In this document: positions 1 through 7,211 of the stretch, piece after piece | How positions within the stretch are numbered: position 1 is the first letter of the stretch | Layout of the letters: the number at the start of each line of letters is the position of its first letter | DNA from: CAYLPJ01 sp964385465 | GTDB taxonomy: Bacteria > Planctomycetota > Phycisphaerae > SM23-33 | Assembly: GCA_964385465.1 (NCBI GenBank) | Contig: CAYLPJ010000082.1 | Span: forward strand, 1-20,729 | Direction of reading: 5' to 3' | Length of the DNA stretch: 20,729 nt | Made by a program: the position numbers and the translations under genes | Notes under the pieces: generated by a model | Database searches by the model: none | What the model was told of the DNA's origin: nothing | Seen by the model: the letters and a program-made list of their open reading frames with translations, nothing else

Positions 1-713
1 AGGGCGTCAGATTCAACTTCCAGGACATCTTCGGCGGTGCCCGCGGTGGCGGAGGCGGCAGCAGCTTCATGGGCATGAGCCTCGAGGAGCTGCTCAACTC
101 CCTCCGCGGCGGTGGGGGGGGCGGACGAGCGGGCCGGCGGCGCAGGCCCCGACAGCCCCGCCGCGGCAGCGACAGCGAGACGCACGTCACCCTCGAATTC
201 CTCCAGGCGGTCAAGGGCACCACCGCGAGGATCCGCATCTCCCGCCCGGACGGCGAAGGCGGCGCCGAGGAAACGCTCGACGTCAAGGTGCCCCCCGGCG
301 TGCAGGAGGGATCGCGCGTCCGCGTGCGCGGCAAGGGCGAGCAGGGGGGCGCCCGCGCGGGCGACCTGTACCTCATCGTCCACGTCCGCGCGCATCCGTA
401 CTTCACCCGCGAGGGCGACGACATCACCGTCCACGTGCCCATCAGCATCACCGAGGCCGCCCTGGGGGCCAAGATCGACGTGCCCACGCTGGACGGCATC
501 AGCACGGTCACCGTCCCGCCGGGAACGGGAAGCTCCAAGCGGCTGCGGCTGAGAGGGCGCGGCGTCCAGAGGCCCGGCAAGGAGCCCGGCGACCTCTACG
601 CCGTCATCGAGATCGTGCCCCCGGCCGAGCCGACCGACCGCCAGAAGGAGCTTCTGGAGGAACTCGCCAGGCTGGACACCACCGACCCCCGGGCGGGCTG
701 CCCATGGCGCTAG
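1..713 (+). CDS. DnaJ/CbpA-type co-chaperone, 3' part (5' end outside window)
   Basis: This is the C-terminal 236 residues of an Hsp40 co-chaperone, open in frame from nucleotide 3, so the true start lies upstream. The visible part opens with a Gly/Phe-rich linker (FNFQDIFGG, then a glycine run) and a short Arg-rich stretch. Two DnaJ C-terminal beta-sandwich domains follow directly, with typical phrases VKVPPGVQEGSRVRVRGKG, GDLYLIVHVRAHPYFTREGDD and GDLYAVIEIVPP. No CxxCxGxG zinc-finger repeats are present between linker and beta domains, so it is a type II (CbpA-like) rather than a classical DnaJ. The J domain itself cannot be seen. The family delivers unfolded clients to DnaK and stimulates its ATPase in the cytoplasm. 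The stop overlaps the next gene by 10 bases. Recognition of the C-terminal domains is secure; the exact subfamily is less so. Confidence 0.93.
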   Translation, partial: GVRFNFQDIFGGARGGGGGSSFMGMSLEELLNSLRGGGGGGRAGRRRRPRQPRRGSDSETHVTLEFLQAVKGTTARIRISRPDGEGGAEETLDVKVPPGVQEGSRVRVRGKGEQGGARAGDLYLIVHVRAHPYFTREGDDITVHVPISITEAALGAKIDVPTLDGISTVTVPPGTGSSKRLRLRGRGVQRPGKEPGDLYAVIEIVPPAEPTDRQKELLEELARLDTTDPRAGCPWR

Positions 714-1069
714 CGCACGACAGGACCCCCCGGCCGGGGAACTACGTGATCGTCACCGTCGGCTTGGGCCTGATCTGTGGCGGCCTGACGGCGATAGTGG
801 TCCTGACCATGCGGGCGGCCGGTGCAGTGGGGGACCCGGAGTTGAGAAAGTCCCTGATGCGCCTGGGTTGGCTGTCGCTTGCCCTTCTGGGCCTGGCGGT
901 GGTGCTGCTGGTCTGGATCGTGATCCGCCGCATCCGCCTGCACCTTGCCCATCGGCCTTCGCAGCGAGCCAGCCGCTACGTCAACGCCTGGGAGCTCGCG
1001 GGAAAACGCATTCAGGTGGAAGAGGACGAGGACGACGACGAGGAAGACGACCGGCAGGCGTGGGCATAG
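704..1069 (+). CDS. Small two-TM membrane protein with acidic C-terminal tail
   Basis: This encodes 121 residues of unknown function. Two hydrophobic helices are evident (about residues 13-40 and 51-78). A basic juxtamembrane patch (IRRIRLHLAHR) follows, and a strongly acidic tail (about residues 105-116, almost all D/E) comes near the C terminus. The ATG lies inside the last codons of the DnaJ-like gene (10-base overlap, different frame), so translation is probably coupled to it; no strong Shine-Dalgarno is visible. By the positive-inside rule the basic stretch after helix 2 suggests that the acidic tail is cytoplasmic. It ends 5 bases before the convergent gene at 1075. I do not recognise a family. 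The reading frame is supported by coherent membrane-protein composition and by its packing against the upstream gene. Confidence 0.72.
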   Translation: MALAHDRTPRPGNYVIVTVGLGLICGGLTAIVVLTMRAAGAVGDPELRKSLMRLGWLSLALLGLAVVLLVWIVIRRIRLHLAHRPSQRASRYVNAWELAGKRIQVEEDEDDDEEDDRQAWA

Positions 1070-1074
1070 CCGCC

Positions 1075-1899
1075 TCAGGGGGCGTCGCCGGCAAGGCGGA
1101 ACAGGCGGATCGCCTCCGGACGCAGCGTGACGGCCACTTCGCCGCGGGGCGTGTAGACGAGCGTGTCGGCCTCGAACTGGCGGATCGAGTAGTACACCGG
1201 TGCAATCCGCGGCGCCGGGCCGGTGCCTCCGGGGTGAGACCATTCGGCCGTGCGTCGGGACGCGACAGCGAGTGTGTCGCCATCCTGGCGTGCCGTGACG
1301 GTCCGGGGGGCCTGGGAGACGGCGAGCATGGGCCAAAGGCTCATCGCGGCCAGGACCGCCACGGCGCCCAAGCGGATGCCGGGGGCGCGAATCAGCAGCC
1401 CGGCCGCCGGAGCGAGGGCGAACAGCACCGAAGCCAGCAGGACGTTTCGCTTCGCCCAGAGGGGCCAGCGGGGCAGGGCGCCCATCCACCCGTCGTAGGC
1501 CGGCGGGTCGATGAGCCGTCCGCGGGCCTGCTGGACGGCCTCGATGTCGGGCGTCTCCAAGGCCACGGTCCGTCGCAGCAGGGCCCTGCCCGCGTCGTCG
1601 AGCAAGACGACCTCGAATGCCTGCTCGGGGGCAAGCACGGGCAGGGGGCGGGCATCCAGGGTCAGGGCCGAGCCCGGCGGGATGGAGACCGCTTCGGCAA
1701 GCGTCGGTCCGCCCCGAGCGGGACGGATGCGCAGGCTCTCGGCCACGCCGGCGAGGGCGGCGTTGGGGTCCCGCACCTCGATGCGGCAGGGCATGAGCCC
1801 GTGCAGGTGAGGGCCGACCTGGGCCAGGCGGACCTCCACGCCCGCGCCGGGATCGGTCGCGGCCAGGGCGGCCAGGATGATGGCGGCGGGGGCGGTCAC
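1075..1899 (-). CDS. Hypothetical membrane protein translationally coupled to the debranching enzyme
   Basis: This encodes 274 residues starting at a GTG that overlaps the TGA of the upstream debranching enzyme (GTGA, 1896-1899), a classic coupled junction that fixes the start. Residues 1-18 are hydrophobic and signal-peptide-like. They are followed by a predicted extracytoplasmic, beta-rich region (about 20-130) and two adjacent hydrophobic helices (about 153-171 and 176-196). A further soluble region of about 75 residues ends in PRGEVAVTLRPEAIRLFRL. No catalytic motif was recognised. The operon position suggests a link to glycogen or storage-polysaccharide metabolism, but that is only inference from context. 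An uninterrupted longer frame exists upstream in antisense-like register within the enzyme gene; it has no supporting start and was not used. Confidence 0.7.
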   Translation of the reverse strand: MTAPAAIILAALAATDPGAGVEVRLAQVGPHLHGLMPCRIEVRDPNAALAGVAESLRIRPARGGPTLAEAVSIPPGSALTLDARPLPVLAPEQAFEVVLLDDAGRALLRRTVALETPDIEAVQQARGRLIDPPAYDGWMGALPRWPLWAKRNVLLASVLFALAPAAGLLIRAPGIRLGAVAVLAAMSLWPMLAVSQAPRTVTARQDGDTLAVASRRTAEWSHPGGTGPAPRIAPVYYSIRQFEADTLVYTPRGEVAVTLRPEAIRLFRLAGDAP

Positions 1900-3932
1900 G
1901 CGTTCTCGCCTCCGTTGCCTCCGGCTTGCCCGGCGGCGTGGGGCTCGACCATCTGCCGGACGCGGAGCACCTCGGCGACGGACCACGCCTGGGCGATGCA
2001 CCCGCGGGGCGTGTGCGGCGGGTCGCCGTCGAAAATCTCGCTGATCGTGCCGATCCCCGCCTCGCCGAGGTGCGCGGTGAAGCCTTCGAGCCACTGCTTT
2101 GCCCGCGCGACCGCCAGCGGGGTGAACTCGTTGACGCGCAGGTATGCCTCGACAAACGGGCCGATCAGCCAGGCCCACACCGTCCCCTGGTGGTACGCCC
2201 GGTCGCGGGATTCCCACGAGCCGCCGTACCGCCGCCGGTACGCCTGGTGGTGGGGGTCCAGCGACCGCAGGCCCACCGGCGTCAGCAGCTTCTCGCCGAC
2301 CACCCGGACCACCGCCTTCTGCCGCTCGACCGGCAGGGGGCTGTACGGCAGCGAGACCGCGATCACCTGGTTGGGGCGAATGCTCCCGTCGGCATGGCCG
2401 GGGGAGACCACGTCGTAGAGGCACGCGAGCGGCTCGTTCCAGAAGGCGTCATTGAATGCCGCGGCGATGCGCTCGGCCGCGGCGGCGGCTTCCTCGGCGA
2501 CGCCAGGCTCGGCGTCGCCGGCCCGGTCGGCGAGGATGCGATGGGCGCAGTACCACATCGCGTTGACCTCGACGCACTTGCCGTGCCGCGGCGTCACGAC
2601 GTCGTCGCCGACGCTGGCGTCCATCCACGTCAACTGGGTCTTCAGCGACCCGCCGGTCAGCAGCCCGTCGGCGTCGGCCCGGATCCCGAACCGCGTCCCG
2701 TCCCGGTACGCCGACAGGACCGCCCGAACCGCCGGCAGCAGCGTGTCGTGCCAGAATGCCTCGTCGCCGGTGGCCTGGGCGTAGCGCTCGGCCGCGATGA
2801 CGAACCACAGCGACGCGTCGATGCTGTTGTAGCTCGGCGCCCCGGTCCGCTCGTCGAGGAAGTTCGGGATCATCCCCTCGGACAGGTGGTCGGCGAAGGT
2901 CTGGAAGACCTCGCGGGCTTCGGCGTACCGGCCCGTGGTCAGCAGCAGGCCCGGCAGAGCGATGAACGTATCCCGGCCCCAGTCGGCGAACCAGTGGTAG
3001 CCGGCGAGGATGGTCCAGCGGTCGCCCCCCTGGGCCCGGCGCCGGCGGACGACGAACGCGTCGCTTGCCCCGGCCAGCCGGCGCGTGCTGGTTGATGCCT
3101 CCGGGCCGACCGACGCCGCCAGGGACGACAGGCGCTCCCGCCTGCGGCGGACCTCGTCGTCGAAGTCCATCGGGCGGGATTCGTTGAGCGTCGCCCGCAG
3201 TTGCCGGGGCTGCCCGTCGGGCAGCTCCAGCTCGAACGCGCCCGGCGTGTAGAGGTCCTCGCTGGCGTCCTGGCCCCGGACGAGGTCCGCCCGGTAATGG
3301 AAGCGGTACCACCACTGCGGGCCGGGTTCGAAACTCGCGCTCCCGGCCGAGAGAACCAGAGGCGGCAGGGCGCGCGAGCGGTCCTGCACGACCACATCCT
3401 CGCCGCTGCGCTCGAAGATGAGCTGGTGCGGCTCGTGGGCCTTGCGAAGGTGGTGGAAGTCGCGCAGCGGGACGAAGGGCATCAGGCGCAGCCGCCCCGT
3501 GCCGCCCCGCAGGGTGTACCGCACGGCCAGCGTGTTGGCGGATTCGGCGAGGATCAGCTCGCGGGCGAGCTCCACCTCGCCCATGCGGAAGACGAACGTC
3601 GGCGCGGCGTCGTCGCGGAACTCGACGAGGTGGCTGGCGCCCCGCGGGCTGATGACGTCGGGGAACTCCATTGTCGAGAGCTCGTAGGTGTCCCCGCCGA
3701 CCTCCAGGTGCTCGCCGAGCTGCGACAGCGCGAGCACGCGGCCCATCGGAGGCTGCGTCGCGGCGACGAGCAGGCCGTGATAGCGGCGCGTGTTGCAGGC
3801 GACCACCGTCGAGGAGCAGTACGCCCCGATCCGGTTGGTCAGCAGGAACTCGCGGGTGAGCAGGTCGTCCAGCCGCCGGTCGCGGCAGGGGATGACGAGG
3901 GGCTCGGCATGGGGATGCGGCGCGTCGGTCAT
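1896..3932 (-). CDS. Glycogen debranching enzyme (amylo-alpha-1,6-glucosidase, archaeal/bacterial GDE type)
   Basis: This 678-residue cytoplasmic enzyme is predicted to hydrolyse alpha-1,6 branch stubs in glycogen. The N-terminal domain carries the GDE_N signature around residues 33-57 (NRIGAYCSSTVVACNTRRYHGLLVA split across NRIGAY, NTRRYHGLL). The C-terminal (alpha/alpha)6 domain shows WFADWGRDTFIALPG (about 314-328), SYNSIDASLWFV (367-378), QLTWMDA (433-439) and GKCVEVNAMWY (451-461), which are characteristic of the bacterial/archaeal GDE_C family. The length is normal for that family. The chosen ATG at 3932 has an AGGAAAGGAG ribosome site just upstream and begins MTDAPHPHAEPL; the frame stays open further upstream but without a site. 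It is the first gene of a two-gene operon with the coupled membrane protein at 1075-1899. It is divergent from the YkgJ-type gene. Confidence 0.93.
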   Translation of the reverse strand: MTDAPHPHAEPLVIPCRDRRLDDLLTREFLLTNRIGAYCSSTVVACNTRRYHGLLVAATQPPMGRVLALSQLGEHLEVGGDTYELSTMEFPDVISPRGASHLVEFRDDAAPTFVFRMGEVELARELILAESANTLAVRYTLRGGTGRLRLMPFVPLRDFHHLRKAHEPHQLIFERSGEDVVVQDRSRALPPLVLSAGSASFEPGPQWWYRFHYRADLVRGQDASEDLYTPGAFELELPDGQPRQLRATLNESRPMDFDDEVRRRRERLSSLAASVGPEASTSTRRLAGASDAFVVRRRRAQGGDRWTILAGYHWFADWGRDTFIALPGLLLTTGRYAEAREVFQTFADHLSEGMIPNFLDERTGAPSYNSIDASLWFVIAAERYAQATGDEAFWHDTLLPAVRAVLSAYRDGTRFGIRADADGLLTGGSLKTQLTWMDASVGDDVVTPRHGKCVEVNAMWYCAHRILADRAGDAEPGVAEEAAAAAERIAAAFNDAFWNEPLACLYDVVSPGHADGSIRPNQVIAVSLPYSPLPVERQKAVVRVVGEKLLTPVGLRSLDPHHQAYRRRYGGSWESRDRAYHQGTVWAWLIGPFVEAYLRVNEFTPLAVARAKQWLEGFTAHLGEAGIGTISEIFDGDPPHTPRGCIAQAWSVAEVLRVRQMVEPHAAGQAGGNGGENA

Positions 3933-4012
3933 GGGGCTCCTTTCCTGCGCATTCGTGTCGCTGCCGGCGACGGCGCTGCTACGCAAAGACCTCGTGGCGG
4001 CCGTCACCGGAA

Positions 4013-4041
4013 GGCATATCGCAGCGAGGCCCATGATGCAA
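4013..4041 (-). promoter_or_regulatory. Candidate promoter for the debranching enzyme
   Basis: On the minus strand a TTGCAT (4041-4036) stands 17 bases from TATGCC (4018-4013), which would give a leader of roughly 75 bases. The same TTGCAT hexamer stands in the -35 place at 6587 and 20648. The match to the sigma70 consensus is weak (3/6 and 3/6), so this is tentative. Confidence 0.25.
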
Positions 4042-4188
4042 GAGACACCGCCGGCAGGTCCGTCCTTCCGCGCGAACGGCCGTGCATTCGCCGGCTCGGA
4101 AGTATACACTGCGCGTCGGCCGGTCTCCCGCATGCCGTTCCGTCGGAGATCGGCTTCTTGTCCGAGTGGCGGCCGGAGAGGCGAGACG

Positions 4189-4710
4189 ATGGGCGACGAC
4201 ATTCACGCGATGTGCAAGCAATGCGGCGGCAAGTGCTGCCGGTACTTCTGCTTCCAGATCGACGAGCCGGAGAGCTTCGAGGAGTTCGAGGACCTTCGCT
4301 GGTTCCTGCTGCACCGGGACATCTCGATTCACGTCGACGAGGGCGACTGGTATATCTCCATCGCCAACGAGTGCAGCGCCCTCCAGGCCGACGGGCGGTG
4401 CGGCATGTACGAGAAGCGTCCACTGATCTGCCGGACGTACGATCACGCCAACTGCGACTTCACCGCCGGGGACTACGGCTACGACGAGGTCTTCGAGACC
4501 CCCGACGCCCTGGAGGCCTACGCCAGGAAGGCCCTCGGCAGCGCCGCCTACGAGAAGGCGCGGAAGAAGGCCTACAAGAAGGTCGAGGGCAAGCGGAAGT
4601 CCAAGCCCTCCAGGAAGCGCAGGGACTCGAAGGGCAAGGCCAGAGGGAAGAAGAAGGGCAAAGGCAGGGGGGGCAAGCCCGGGAAAGCGAAGCGGCGCCG
4701 GCCGGCATAG
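4189..4710 (+). CDS. YkgJ-family cysteine-cluster protein with long basic tail
   Basis: This encodes 173 residues. The N terminus has the CxxCxxxCC signature of the YkgJ/UPF0153 (putative Zn- or Fe-chelate binding) family, with Cys9, Cys12, Cys16 and Cys17. Further cysteines follow at 21, 62, 71, 81 and 89, in the usual arrangement (ECSALQADGRCGMYEKRPLICRTY is split as C62, C71, C81). The start ATG is preceded by GGAGAGGCGAGACG. Residues 123-171 form an unusually long Lys/Arg/Gly-rich tail, composition typical of nucleic-acid-binding or ribosome-associated extensions. That tail is not part of the family core. The biochemical role of the family is not firmly established. hisS begins 18 bases downstream, so co-transcription is likely. 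Family assignment is strong; any RNA-binding role is inference. Confidence 0.85.
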   Translation: MGDDIHAMCKQCGGKCCRYFCFQIDEPESFEEFEDLRWFLLHRDISIHVDEGDWYISIANECSALQADGRCGMYEKRPLICRTYDHANCDFTAGDYGYDEVFETPDALEAYARKALGSAAYEKARKKAYKKVEGKRKSKPSRKRRDSKGKARGKKKGKGRGGKPGKAKRRRPA

Positions 4711-4728
4711 ACGAAAGCGACGGGAGAC

Positions 4729-6006
4729 ATGGAATTCCAGAGCGTCAAAGGGACCCGGGACTACTACCCCGACGAGATGCGCCTGCGGACGCACATCGTC
4801 GACGCGTGGCGGCGCGTCTCGCTGCGCAACGGGTTCGAGGAGTACGACTCGCCCATCTTCGAGTACCTCGACCTGTTCACCGTCAAGAGCGGCCAGGAGA
4901 TCGCCGAGCAGTTGTTCCACTTCACCGACCGGGGGGGGCGGAACCTGGCCATCCGCCCGGAGATCACGCCGTCGCTGGCCCGCATGGTCAACGCGAAGAT
5001 CAACGCCCTGCCGCGTCCGATAAAGTGGTTCAGCGTCCCCCGGCTCTGCCGGGCCGAGAACCCCCAGCGGGGGCGGCTCCGCGAGTTCTTCCAGTGGAAT
5101 ATCGACGTAATCGGCTCGGACAGCATCCTCGCCGACGCCGAGTGCATCTTCACCGCCATCGACCTGCTGAGGGAGCTGGGCCTGGACGCCCGGGACGTCT
5201 GCGTGCGGATCGGCAGCCGGCCGCTGACCGTCGCGGCCCTCGAGGCCGTCCTCGTTCCGCCCGAGCAGGTCGAGCCGGCCCTGGCGGTCCTGGACAAGCG
5301 CCCGAAGCTGGACGGCGAGGAGTTCGCCCGCCAAGCGGCCGCGGCGGGCCTGACCGACGAGCAGATCGCCTTCGTCACGCGGTTCCAGGACGTCGGCAGC
5401 ATGGATGAGGTCCGCGAGTTGCTCGCCGAGCAGGACGTCGAGTCCGACCTGGCGAACCTGGAGCGGCTGATGGGCACGCTGGCGTCGATGGGCGTGGCGG
5501 ACTACTGCGAGCTGGACCTGCGGATCGTCCGCGGGCTGGCGTACTACACCGGCGTGGTCTACGAGGTATTCGACCGCGGTGCGAGCCTGCGGGCCGTCGC
5601 CGGCGGGGGGCGTTACGACAACCTGCTGGAGGTCCTCGGCGGGCCGAGGGTCGGCGCGACCGGCTTCGGCATGGGCGACGTGGTTCTCGGCATCCTGCTC
5701 GAGGAGAAAGGCAAGCTCCCGCCGGGGGGGGCAGAGGTGGACGTCTTCGTCATCGACGCCGACGCCGAGGCGATGGACAAGGTCCTGGAACTCGTCGCCG
5801 CCGTCCGCGCCACCGGGCGGTCCGCCGAATTCAACTACAATCGCCAATCCATCGGCAAACAACTCAAGGCCGCCAACAGGCGCGGGGCCCGCACGGCCGC
5901 CATCGTCCGGTCCGACGGCACGGTCGGCGTCAAGGACCTCGCCAGCGGCGAGCAGGTCGATCAGACGATCGGGGAGTACATCGGCTCGCTGTCGGCCGGC
6001 GGCTGA
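4729..6006 (+). CDS. hisS: Histidyl-tRNA synthetase
   Basis: This 425-residue class II synthetase charges tRNA-His with histidine in the cytoplasm. It opens VKGTRDYYPDE, near the usual HisRS start. Then come RPEITPSLARM (76-86), motif 2 with FSVPRLCRAENPQRGRLREF (101-120) and the histidine-binding signature RGLAYYTGVVYE (268-279). GGGRYDNLLEVLGG (292-305) and motif 3 region GATGFGMGDVVLG follow. The alpha/beta anticodon-binding domain runs from about 335 to the end. Length is normal. Two positions differ from common bacterial enzymes: RPEITP where RPEGTA is frequent, and RGLAYYTG where RGLDYYTG is frequent. Both changes look like lineage variation, since all motifs around them are intact. A catalytically inert HisZ paralog is less likely because the anticodon domain is complete. 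GGGAGA precedes the ATG. Confidence 0.95.
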   Translation: MEFQSVKGTRDYYPDEMRLRTHIVDAWRRVSLRNGFEEYDSPIFEYLDLFTVKSGQEIAEQLFHFTDRGGRNLAIRPEITPSLARMVNAKINALPRPIKWFSVPRLCRAENPQRGRLREFFQWNIDVIGSDSILADAECIFTAIDLLRELGLDARDVCVRIGSRPLTVAALEAVLVPPEQVEPALAVLDKRPKLDGEEFARQAAAAGLTDEQIAFVTRFQDVGSMDEVRELLAEQDVESDLANLERLMGTLASMGVADYCELDLRIVRGLAYYTGVVYEVFDRGASLRAVAGGGRYDNLLEVLGGPRVGATGFGMGDVVLGILLEEKGKLPPGGAEVDVFVIDADAEAMDKVLELVAAVRATGRSAEFNYNRQSIGKQLKAANRRGARTAAIVRSDGTVGVKDLASGEQVDQTIGEYIGSLSAGG

Positions 6007-6042
6007 CCCGGCTGCCCCGCCCGGGCGGCGAGCCGGAGCATC

Positions 6043-6561
6043 GTGGCCCATCGCAACGTCCATTACGAGGCGGCTTTCGAGGACTACCTGCGGTCCCGCG
6101 GTCAGCCGTACGTCGCGGTCGACGAGGCGAAGAAGGCGATCTTCGCCGGCGCGACGGTCAAGAGCTTCGACTTCCTGGTCTACAGCGAGAGCGGGCCGAA
6201 CCTTCTGGTGGACGTCAAGGGGCGGAAGTTCCCCGACGCGGTCCGGGGCAAGCGGCAGCCCAGCCGGGCGTGGGAGAACTGGGTCACCCGCCAGGACCTC
6301 GACGGCCTGGCCGAGTGGGAGAAGGTCTTCGGCGACGACTTCCAGGCGGCGCTGGTCTTCGCCTACTGGCTTCAGGGCCCGCCGCTCCGCTCGCCGTTCG
6401 CCGACGTGCACGTCTTCCGCGAGAAGCACTACGCCTTCATGGCCGTCACGCTCGCCGAGTACGTCCTGGCGGCCCGGACGCGCAGCGAGAAGTGGCAAAC
6501 GGTGACGATGCCCACGGCGGCGTTCACCCGCGCCGCCCGCGACGTCATCTCGCTGCTGTAG
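6043..6561 (+). CDS. HYExAFE family protein, nuclease-like residue pattern
   Basis: This encodes 172 residues from a GTG start with GGAG 4 bases upstream, 36 bases after hisS. The N terminus has HYEAAFE (7-13), the signature that names the HYExAFE family, which I associate with Planctomycetota. After it come an acidic residue in a beta strand (FDFLV, D43) and LLVDVKGRKF (D57, K59). An acidic helix, then a D, then D-x-K at the end of a strand is the pattern of the PD-(D/E)XK nuclease superfamily, and the spacing fits. A Trp/Arg-rich middle (RAWENWVTRQDLDGL) and a helical C-terminal half follow. No signal peptide or membrane segment is present. Nuclease function is inference from the motif order; the protein could instead be a structural or RNA-processing derivative of that fold. 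It is likely in an operon with hisS. Confidence 0.8.
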   Translation: MAHRNVHYEAAFEDYLRSRGQPYVAVDEAKKAIFAGATVKSFDFLVYSESGPNLLVDVKGRKFPDAVRGKRQPSRAWENWVTRQDLDGLAEWEKVFGDDFQAALVFAYWLQGPPLRSPFADVHVFREKHYAFMAVTLAEYVLAARTRSEKWQTVTMPTAAFTRAARDVISLL

Positions 6562-6586
6562 CATTCCGCCTGCCGCGGGCGCGCTG

Positions 6587-6614
6587 TTGCATCGCGCCGG
6601 CAGCGGCCTATAAT
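6587..6614 (+). promoter_or_regulatory. Promoter with perfect TATAAT, probably giving a leaderless mRNA
   Basis: TTGCAT (6587-6592), a 16-base spacer and a perfect TATAAT (6609-6614) lie in the 59-base gap after the HYExAFE gene. Only six bases (GCGGGT) separate the -10 box from the ATG at 6621, so the expected transcription start coincides with the start codon. Confidence 0.6.
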
Positions 6615-6620
6615 GCGGGT

Positions 6621-6809
6621 ATGAACGCACGAAACGCATGGACGGCGGCGGCGACGCTTGCGGTGGGGGCAGGACGGGCCCTGGCGGCCAAGGGGGCGCC
6701 GGAACTCGAGGGCGGACTGGACATCTGGTCGCTGATCGTCACGGTGGTGGCGATCGGGGCGGTCAGTGCGATCGCGTTCAAGAAATCCCCCCGTGCGCGG
6801 CAGCGGTAG
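6621..6809 (+). CDS. Small single-TM protein with probable signal peptide
   Basis: This encodes 62 residues with no recognised family. Residues 1-23 (MNARNAWTAAATLAVGAG... ALAA) resemble an export signal ending in an Ala-rich cleavage site. A short polar stretch (KGAPELEGGLD) and one hydrophobic helix (about 36-53, WSLIVTVVAIGAVSAIAF) follow, capped by a basic stop-transfer tail (KKSPRARQR). The layout predicts a tiny type I membrane protein with about ten residues outside. There is no Shine-Dalgarno; the ATG sits at the predicted transcription start of the TATAAT promoter just upstream, which supports it as a real, leaderless gene. It precedes two other small exported proteins. Function is unknown. 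Confidence 0.6.
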   Translation: MNARNAWTAAATLAVGAGRALAAKGAPELEGGLDIWSLIVTVVAIGAVSAIAFKKSPRARQR

Positions 6810-6921
6810 GTGTGTCCGCCCGGGGTTGCCAACGGACAACGGATCGACGTGTCTGACGCAGTGTGGACGTGACGGGCATTCTACGGTGGCGGCGCGCCAA
6901 GGCGCCTTCAGGAGAAAGGAC

Positions 6922-7194
6922 ATGAAGAAAGGACTCATTGTATCGCTGGTGTGTATCAACGTCGTGCTGCTGGCGGCGGTGATCGGGGTGGACCTCAGGC
7001 AGGCCGACGCCCAGACCTTCCGCGGCGGCAACGACTACCTCATGATCACCGGACGGATCGAGGCGGCATTCGACGCCGTGTACGTGATCGACCTGAAGTC
7101 GCACCGGATGGCCGCCTGGCGGTTCAACCGGACGACCAAGCGGCTCCAGCCCTACAAGGGCCGGTCCCTCGCGACGGACTTCGGCTCCAAGTGA
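6922..7194 (+). CDS. Small secreted protein, member A of a tandem paralog pair
   Basis: This encodes 90 residues from an ATG with a strong GGAGAAAGGA ribosome site. Residues 1-29 form a signal peptide or anchor (MKKGLIVSLV, hydrophobic core, QADA cleavage candidate before QTF). The mature part has GGNDYLMITG (35-44) and DAVYVIDLKSHRMAAWRFN (51-69), a strand-turn-strand pattern resembling one blade of a WD/PQQ-type propeller. It then ends in a basic region. The next gene, 17 bases downstream, encodes a protein with the same order: export segment, GGN-Y-I-T-G, D-VYV-D, then an aromatic strand. The two are therefore diverged tandem duplicates. The family is not one I can name. A periplasmic or surface location is inferred from the signal. 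Confidence 0.72.
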   Translation: MKKGLIVSLVCINVVLLAAVIGVDLRQADAQTFRGGNDYLMITGRIEAAFDAVYVIDLKSHRMAAWRFNRTTKRLQPYKGRSLATDFGSK

Positions 7195-7211
7195 GTGAAA
7201 GGAGGAACCCC

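Noticed and set aside
4101..4110. GTATAC-containing patch as a strong divergent promoter for the YkgJ and debranching genes
   Set aside because: It has -10-like hexamers on both strands but no credible -35 on the minus strand and only GTGCAT on the plus strand; too weak to list as a feature.
3201..5408. A 735-codon plus-strand frame across the debranching enzyme and hisS
   Set aside because: It is antisense to one recognised gene and out of frame with two others; its composition is of the shadow type.
3979..6639. An 886-codon minus-strand frame opposite the YkgJ gene and hisS
   Set aside because: The opposite strand carries clear hisS motifs; the frame has no domain or ribosome site.
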